Shown: positions 14,792-18,994 of the stretch, one piece after another
How the letters are laid out: every line of letters starts with the position of its first letter
Numbering within the stretch: the first letter of the stretch is position 1
NCBI GenBank assembly: GCA_047616325.1
Contig: JBLHGN010000037.1
Span: forward strand, 1 to 18,994
Reading direction: 5' to 3'
Source of the DNA: JBLHGN01 sp047616325
GTDB taxonomy: Bacteria > Pseudomonadota > Gammaproteobacteria > Pseudomonadales > Cellvibrionaceae
DNA length: 18,994 bases
The notes under the pieces: model-generated
The model's input: the letters and a program-made list of their open reading frames with translations, nothing else
What the model was told of the DNA's origin: nothing
Database searches by the model: none
Translations under genes and position numbers: made by a program

Positions 14792-14827
14792 CGATATTAT
14801 CTAACTTATCAAATAGTGATAATATCG
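14792..14827. terminator. AT-rich hairpin at the ppiD-murI convergence
   Basis: CGATATTATC (14792-14801) and GATAATATCG (14818-14827) form a perfect 10-pair stem. The loop covers the murI stop codon and last codons. There is no T run on either side, so it may protect 3' ends or act as a weak terminator rather than a classical one. Confidence 0.4.
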
Positions 14828-15625
14828 TTCTGTTAGATCTTCCTTTTCTTCTTCTGAGCTAAACAAAAATTTGAAAGTACACAGACTTGTAGTGATAGGA
14901 TTTAATTTTATTTCTGTTTTGTGGGTTCTTGCAGGCTCGTCGAACAATAAATCAAAAACTCTTCGCGCAACGGCCTCGCCAGAATCGACCCACTGAATGC
15001 TGAGCCGTTTGCGTAGTAAAATTTCGCTCATGGGTAGTTTTAACAGGGGGAAATGTGTGCAGGCAAGCACGATGGTGTCGATTTCGTGCCCGTCGGTCTG
15101 GTTTAGTAAGTGCATTAATTCTAATTCAAGCGCAACGTAATCAAGCCTGCCTTTTGCCAAGTAACCTTCAGCCAGCTCTACAAGCCTATTGCTTCCATGC
15201 AGTAGGATTTTGTGTTGAGAGGCAAATTGGCTAATAAGGGCTCTGGTGTAATCTCTGTCTACCGTGGCGGGGGTTGCCAGCATTCCTATTGTCCCTGAAA
15301 TCGTGAGAGACGCTGCCGGTTTTACAGCTGGCACTACTCCAACAAAAGGGCAGTCAAAATCTCTTCTAAGGCTATCCAAGGCCAGCGTGCTAGCTGTGTT
15401 GCAAGCGACTACAGCGACATCAGGGTTAAATTCGTTTATGTGCAGGCCGAGCTGCTCAATTATTCTCGACGTAAGGACAGTGTCGCTTTTGGTCCCATAG
15501 GGAAAAAAACGATTATCAGCAGCGTAAATTAATTCGCAGCTATACCCCTTCTTTACTATTTCTTTAGCAACACTCAGCCCGCCGGCGCCAGAATCAAAAA
15601 CCAGGATTTTTGGAATCATATTCAT
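14801..15625 (-). CDS. murI: Glutamate racemase
   Basis: Converts L-glutamate to D-glutamate for peptidoglycan precursor synthesis in the cytoplasm, without a cofactor. With ATG at 15625 the protein has 274 residues, in the normal range. Near the N-terminus, ILVFDSGAGGLSVAKEI holds the aspartate/serine motif (DSGAGG), and AADNRFFPYGTKS follows. The first catalytic cysteine is in VVACNTAST and the second in TIVLACTHFPLL. Alternative starts are TTG at 15637 (four residues longer) and ATG at 15619 (two shorter); none has a good ribosome binding site, so the exact start is uncertain. It is convergent with ppiD and divergent from rmuC, 90 bases away. The final residues (YYHYLIS) are encoded within an AT-rich hairpin. 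Confidence 0.95.
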   Translation of the reverse strand: MNMIPKILVFDSGAGGLSVAKEIVKKGYSCELIYAADNRFFPYGTKSDTVLTSRIIEQLGLHINEFNPDVAVVACNTASTLALDSLRRDFDCPFVGVVPAVKPAASLTISGTIGMLATPATVDRDYTRALISQFASQHKILLHGSNRLVELAEGYLAKGRLDYVALELELMHLLNQTDGHEIDTIVLACTHFPLLKLPMSEILLRKRLSIQWVDSGEAVARRVFDLLFDEPARTHKTEIKLNPITTSLCTFKFLFSSEEEKEDLTERYYHYLIS

Positions 15626-15715
15626 AGCTTGGGGCAATACTTCATAAGAGGTAGAATAGTTGCATATTTGCTGCCAATGTTACTTTAAACTAATAGAGAT
15701 GAATAGGAATAACCA

Positions 15716-17251
15716 GTGTTTTCGCTCGCTTTGAATCAAGATCAACTCTTTCTCTATGTGGTTTCTGGGGTACTGTTTTACCTGGTTTTAACTTTATTCT
15801 ATGTGCAAAAGCAGCGAGCTACTATTCAGTTCCATGAACAAACAATTAAGGATCTAAAACGTGAGTTTGAATATGCGAAGCTCGGCATAGAGGCAGGCCT
15901 AAGGGAAGAGCATAAGGCCGTACTAGGTGAGCGAGATTTACGCATAGCCAGAATGGCTACCTTATTGCAGGAGCGTGAATATCAGTTGAGTTTGGGTCAA
16001 CAGGAGTTGGCTGAGCTAAAAGTGGTCAAAGATGAGTACATTCAACTGTTGGCAACGGTAAAAGAAAAAGAGACTAGCCTTATATCGCAGGAACTCATGT
16101 TAGAACAAACTAAGTCAACTTTATTTAAGGAGTTCGAAATTTCTGCAAATAAGTTGATGGAATCTAAACAAGCCCTGTTTAGTCAGAGTAGCCGCAACAA
16201 CATTGAGGAGGTGCTAAAGCCTTTTCGAGAGCAATTAAGTACTTTTAATCAGAGAGTTGAAGATGTTTATCATAAAGAAAATTCTCAGAGGAACCAGCTG
16301 GTTGGTCAAATAGCACTGTTGCAAAAGCAAACTCAGAAGATGAGCGATGACGCTAACAACCTGGCTAATGCCCTAAAGGGAGATACGAAAATTCAAGGTA
16401 ATTGGGGCGAAGTTGTTCTTGAACGCTTGCTTGAACAATCTGGTTTGGAGAAGGGCCGGGAATACGAAACCCAGCTGCATCTAAAGAATCATGACGGCAA
16501 AAGCTTTAGGCCTGATGTGGTTGTGCGGCTTCCTGAGGGTAAAGATATTGTTATCGATTCCAAGGTGTCGCTCGTCGACTATGAGCGCTACATGTCGGAG
16601 CCGTATGATGAGACCTTTCGCGTGCAGGCACTGAAGTCCCACGTAGAGTCTATTAAGTCTCATGTTAAAGGTTTGTCGTTTAAAAAATATGAGCAGCTCG
16701 AGGGAATACGAACGCTCGACTTTGTATTTATCTTTATTCCCATTGAAGCCGCATATTTAAGCGCTGTGCAAAGTTATCCAGGGTTGGTCAAAGAAGCCTA
16801 TGATAAAAATGTTATGTTGGTAAGCCCGTCAAGCCTAATGGTGGCTTTACGCACTGTTGAAACCATGTGGCGATATGAGAAGCAGAATACTAACGCTGAA
16901 AAAATTGCCGAAAGCGCAGGGAGACTTTACGATCAATTCGTATTGGTTATGGGGGCGCTGGAAGAGGTTGGGGCTTACATTGGCAAAGCCGCTGATTCGT
17001 TTGATAGCTTGCGTGGCCGGCTGGTCAGTGGTCGCGGGAATGTGCTTAACCGTATAGAAGGGCTAAAGAAATTAGGGGCGAAGACGAGTAAAAGCTTTTC
17101 TAAAACTACCACTGCAGAACTTGAAGAAGAGAATAGCCTTGCTGAGGGCCTAGTCGTCGATAATAATGATCTTGTTGTAGATTCGCACCGTAAGATAGTA
17201 CCAATTGACAATAACACTATAAAGCAGAGCGATGGGGAAAGTGAGGCATAA
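15716..17251 (+). CDS. rmuC: DNA recombination protein RmuC
   Basis: A 511-residue RmuC-family protein; in E. coli it limits recombination at short inverted repeats. A membrane segment lies at about 10-30 (QLFLYVVSGVLFYLVLTLFYV). A long coiled coil (about 35-210) follows. The predicted PD-(D/E)XK nuclease-like domain spans about 225-430, with NWGEVVLERLLEQSGL at 229-244 and candidate active-site residues D267 (RPDVVV) and D281/K283 (IVIDSKVSL). The tail after about 455 is low in order and rich in acidic residues. The start is GTG 15716, with AGGA at 15704-15707; the ATG at 15699 is out of frame. The DUF2489 gene starts two bases after the stop, so the two form an operon. Confidence 0.94.
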   Translation: MFSLALNQDQLFLYVVSGVLFYLVLTLFYVQKQRATIQFHEQTIKDLKREFEYAKLGIEAGLREEHKAVLGERDLRIARMATLLQEREYQLSLGQQELAELKVVKDEYIQLLATVKEKETSLISQELMLEQTKSTLFKEFEISANKLMESKQALFSQSSRNNIEEVLKPFREQLSTFNQRVEDVYHKENSQRNQLVGQIALLQKQTQKMSDDANNLANALKGDTKIQGNWGEVVLERLLEQSGLEKGREYETQLHLKNHDGKSFRPDVVVRLPEGKDIVIDSKVSLVDYERYMSEPYDETFRVQALKSHVESIKSHVKGLSFKKYEQLEGIRTLDFVFIFIPIEAAYLSAVQSYPGLVKEAYDKNVMLVSPSSLMVALRTVETMWRYEKQNTNAEKIAESAGRLYDQFVLVMGALEEVGAYIGKAADSFDSLRGRLVSGRGNVLNRIEGLKKLGAKTSKSFSKTTTAELEEENSLAEGLVVDNNDLVVDSHRKIVPIDNNTIKQSDGESEA

Positions 17252-17253
17252 AT

Positions 17254-17739
17254 ATGAATTATTGGCTGGTGTTGGGTGTCGGTATTCTTGCAGTCTTGCT
17301 CTGTATTGCCATTTATTATCGTTGGTTAATATATAAGCACAATAATTACGATGCAGAAAGGACTGCAGTTTTTAAGCAAGAGCTTGATAAAAGGAGGGGG
17401 CGTAGTATTGAAAGTATTGTTTTGTTGTGTAGGGCTGTTATCGATGAGCAGGTAAGTTTGACAGAGGCGAGTATTCGCATAAATGCGCTTTCGCAAATTT
17501 TGTTAATAGACGACAATTTATCTGATAGCTTTAGCGTATTTCGTCAACTTTCTGAAACTACTGCTCATATACCGATATTGGAGCGTTGGAAGGTGTTACC
17601 GAAACACGAAAAACAGAAATATGACCAAGAAAGAGCGGTTATTGAAGAAAAGTTTAAAGAATTTGTTATGGTCTCCGCAAGGTCTATTGTAATGGATGGT
17701 GTGTATTCTTCTGTAAAAATGACTCCGTCGTCGCATTAA
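17254..17739 (+). CDS. DUF2489 family membrane-anchored protein
   Basis: A protein of 161 residues with unknown function. One membrane segment lies at about 3-27 (YWLVLGVGILAVLLCIAIYYRWLIY), with a short outside or periplasmic start and a soluble helical domain after it. The soluble part (about 45-150) resembles DUF2489: SIESIVLLCRAVIDEQVSLTEASIRINAL, then RQLSETTAHIPILERWKVLPKHEKQKYDQER. That assignment is from memory of the family, not a search. ATG 17254 follows GTGAGG (17241-17246), seven bases upstream and inside the end of rmuC. The two-base gap suggests translational coupling with rmuC and perhaps a shared process. The region after its stop is a gene relic. Confidence 0.85.
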   Translation: MNYWLVLGVGILAVLLCIAIYYRWLIYKHNNYDAERTAVFKQELDKRRGRSIESIVLLCRAVIDEQVSLTEASIRINALSQILLIDDNLSDSFSVFRQLSETTAHIPILERWKVLPKHEKQKYDQERAVIEEKFKEFVMVSARSIVMDGVYSSVKMTPSSH

Positions 17740-17740
17740 T

Positions 17741-18003
17741 TCTGAAACAGACTGAATTTATTTTCATAATGTAGAGAATGCACGTATAAATTCGCCTATT
17801 GGGTGTATCGCCATCAAGCATATTAATTCGGAAAGTTCTATTGTGTGGAACCCTGGATCGAAAAAGGTTGTCGTTTAAGTGATTTTTCAAACGATGATCA
17901 TCAAGGAATACTTTGCGTTGAAACCGCAAATATAGGAAGAAATAGTGTGTATTTGGAGCCCGGCCAGCAGTGTACGATTGGTGCCGTTTATGTGTGGGCT
18001 TAA
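17741..18003 (+). pseudogene. Relic of a D-hexose-6-phosphate mutarotase (YeaD-like), C-terminal end only
   Basis: Translating across two lesions gives the end of an aldose-1-epimerase-superfamily protein. The first part reads SETD-stop-IYFHNVENARINSPIG (17741-17803), then SESSIVWNPGSKKVVV (17828-17875). In the next frame it continues LSDFSNDDHQGILCVETANIG (17875-17937) and LEPGQQ, to TAA at 18001-18003. The WNPG, (M/L)(S/G)D..DD and CVETA blocks are typical of YeaD-type mutarotases, which are about 290 residues; about 87 remain. TGA at 17753-17755 stands where the family has arginine (TDR), consistent with CGA to TGA. A one-base deletion near 17873-17876 breaks the frame. There is no start codon or 5' two-thirds, so it cannot make a functional enzyme. 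Confidence 0.8.
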
Positions 18004-18032
18004 AAGACAAGTTATGTGTAATTAATCAAATT

Positions 18033-18050
18033 CAGTACAAAGTTGTACTG
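18033..18050. promoter_or_regulatory. 18-bp dyad upstream of rnhA
   Basis: CAGTACAA (18033-18040) and TTGTACTG (18043-18050) are perfect inverted 8-mers around AG, ending 22 bases before the rnhA start codon. It could be an operator or a leader hairpin near the weak ribosome binding site. It is not a LexA box (CTGT-N8-ACAG). Confidence 0.6.
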
Positions 18051-18072
18051 GTAGCACCTTGGAATAAAATAG

Positions 18073-18843
18073 ATGGCAACGAAGTATTACGTCGTATGGC
18101 AGGGCAGAACCCCCGGAATTTATGCCGATTGGGCCGGCTGCAGTAAACAAGTGGATAAGTTTGCAGGTGCAAAATACAAGTCTTTTACCTCTAAGGTTGA
18201 AGCTGAGGTGGCCTTCAAGGGCGAAGGCAAGTCTTCGGCAGTTGCCGCGGGATCCGGCGTAAAAAGAAGAAAGTCTAATGGCGCTGGTGTAAAGACGTAT
18301 ACGGTAAATGAAGTTTTGGCTTTATTAGAAGATACAAAAATATTCACTGATGGTGGATGTGAACCAAACCCAGGGAAGGCTGGGTCGGGGCTTGCACTGT
18401 ATCGAAATAATGCACTAAAAGAGCTGTGGTACGGCTTGTATAACCCAAGCGGTACAAACAACACGGCGGAGTTAAACGCGCTTCACCAAGCCTTGATTCA
18501 GGCTAAAGCAGAATTGACTGACGGAAAAAGTGTTGCAATATTTTGTGATTCGAAATATGCCATTCAGTGTGTAACGGAGTGGGCCGTCACTTGGGAAAAA
18601 AGAGGCTGGAAAAAGGCCAGTGGAGAAATTAAAAATTTGGAGTTGATAAAAGAGATATACGCATTATTTCAGTTGGTGAAGTCGAATGTAAAAGTATTGC
18701 ACGTTAATGGGCACGTTGGCGTTGAGGGGAACGAGCTTGCTGATCGCATGTCAATTTGCGCTATGTCTGAAAAACAATCAACGTTTATAAAGTATGGCGA
18801 GCCCATGGATATCGCCAAAATTCTATCACTGAAGTCTGGTTAG
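18073..18843 (+). CDS. rnhA: Ribonuclease HI with N-terminal RNA/DNA-hybrid-binding domain
   Basis: Cleaves the RNA strand of RNA-DNA hybrids, removing R-loops and primer RNA. The 256 residues exceed the roughly 155 of E. coli RNase HI because of an extra N-terminal hybrid-binding domain (about 4-48, KYYVVWQGRTPGIYADWAGC...SFTSKVEAEVAF), like that of eukaryotic RNase H1 and some bacteria. A flexible basic linker (about 50-85, VKRRKSNG) joins it to the catalytic domain (about 88-230). The acidic residues are D93 (FTDGG), E133 (NTAEL), D159 (FCDSKY) and D224 (NELAD), with the loop histidine H214 (VNGHVG). The full set is intact. The ribosome binding site is weak (GGA about ten bases before the ATG). 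A second, single-domain rnhA may exist elsewhere in the genome; that cannot be seen here. Confidence 0.95.
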   Translation: MATKYYVVWQGRTPGIYADWAGCSKQVDKFAGAKYKSFTSKVEAEVAFKGEGKSSAVAAGSGVKRRKSNGAGVKTYTVNEVLALLEDTKIFTDGGCEPNPGKAGSGLALYRNNALKELWYGLYNPSGTNNTAELNALHQALIQAKAELTDGKSVAIFCDSKYAIQCVTEWAVTWEKRGWKKASGEIKNLELIKEIYALFQLVKSNVKVLHVNGHVGVEGNELADRMSICAMSEKQSTFIKYGEPMDIAKILSLKSG

Positions 18844-18994
18844 GTTTTCTTGTATTTTTGGTAACCGCATAGGTGGCACTTAGAAATGGAATGAAAACGG
18901 CTCGAATAAAGTGAAATGGCGAACAATGATCCGGTGTGGTTGTTTTTTGATCTATGCCGGGCAGCCTAGAATGGCTCGATACCAAGAAGTGAAA
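18844..18994. other. Window end after rnhA
   Basis: No supported gene. A weak inverted pair, GGTTA (18838-18842) with TAACC (18862-18866), follows the rnhA stop but has no T tail. The minus-strand open frame here shows no recognisable motif. Confidence 0.4.

Noticed and set aside
17684..18010. 108-codon minus-strand frame after the DUF2489 gene
   Set aside because: It is the opposite strand of the mutarotase relic, which explains the coding-like composition; its own product shows no motif.

Overview
This window is a core stretch of a gammaproteobacterial chromosome. Two things point there: the order tRNA-Leu, tig, clpP, clpX, lon, hupB, ppiD, and a fadBA pair of the Pseudomonas/Cellvibrionaceae kind. 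The fairly AT-rich base composition (by eye, not computed) and the PsrA-type site before fadBA suggest a marine Cellvibrionaceae-like genome (Saccharophagus/Teredinibacter relatives). That placement is inference.

Layout. 20-646: an XRE/cupin regulator. 647-1300: a long non-coding stretch that ends in the fadBA control region. 1301-4647: fadB and fadA, the two subunits of the aerobic beta-oxidation complex, closed by a terminator. 4941-5025: tRNA-Leu(UAG). 5111-11554: the proteostasis block, with trigger factor, ClpP, ClpX and Lon. Each gene has its own spacer, and the three protease genes have heat-shock-like promoter candidates. 12017-12289: HU-beta. 12797-14671: the membrane-anchored periplasmic chaperone PpiD. 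14801-15625 (minus strand): glutamate racemase. 15716-17739: rmuC and a DUF2489 gene, tightly coupled. 17741-18003: the decayed 3' end of a hexose-6-phosphate mutarotase gene. 18073-18843: a two-domain RNase HI.

How the genes fit together. FadB and FadA form the multienzyme complex that turns enoyl-CoA into acetyl-CoA plus a shortened acyl-CoA; a fatty-acid-sensing repressor probably controls them. Trigger factor folds nascent chains, ClpXP and Lon remove damaged or regulatory proteins, and PpiD helps proteins leaving the Sec translocon. HU, RmuC and RNase HI act on nucleic acids; MurI feeds peptidoglycan synthesis.

I see no mobile element, CRISPR array, prophage or defence island. The unusual material is between the genes. 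It includes a near-perfect PsrA-type operator over the likely fadBA start point, and a promoter plus long hairpin plus strong terminator between hupB and ppiD that looks like an undescribed small RNA gene. It also includes tandem repeats directly before clpP (20-bp unit) and lon (9-bp unit with a 16-bp palindrome), short dyads before hupB and rnhA, and the mutarotase relic. None of this was searched against a database.
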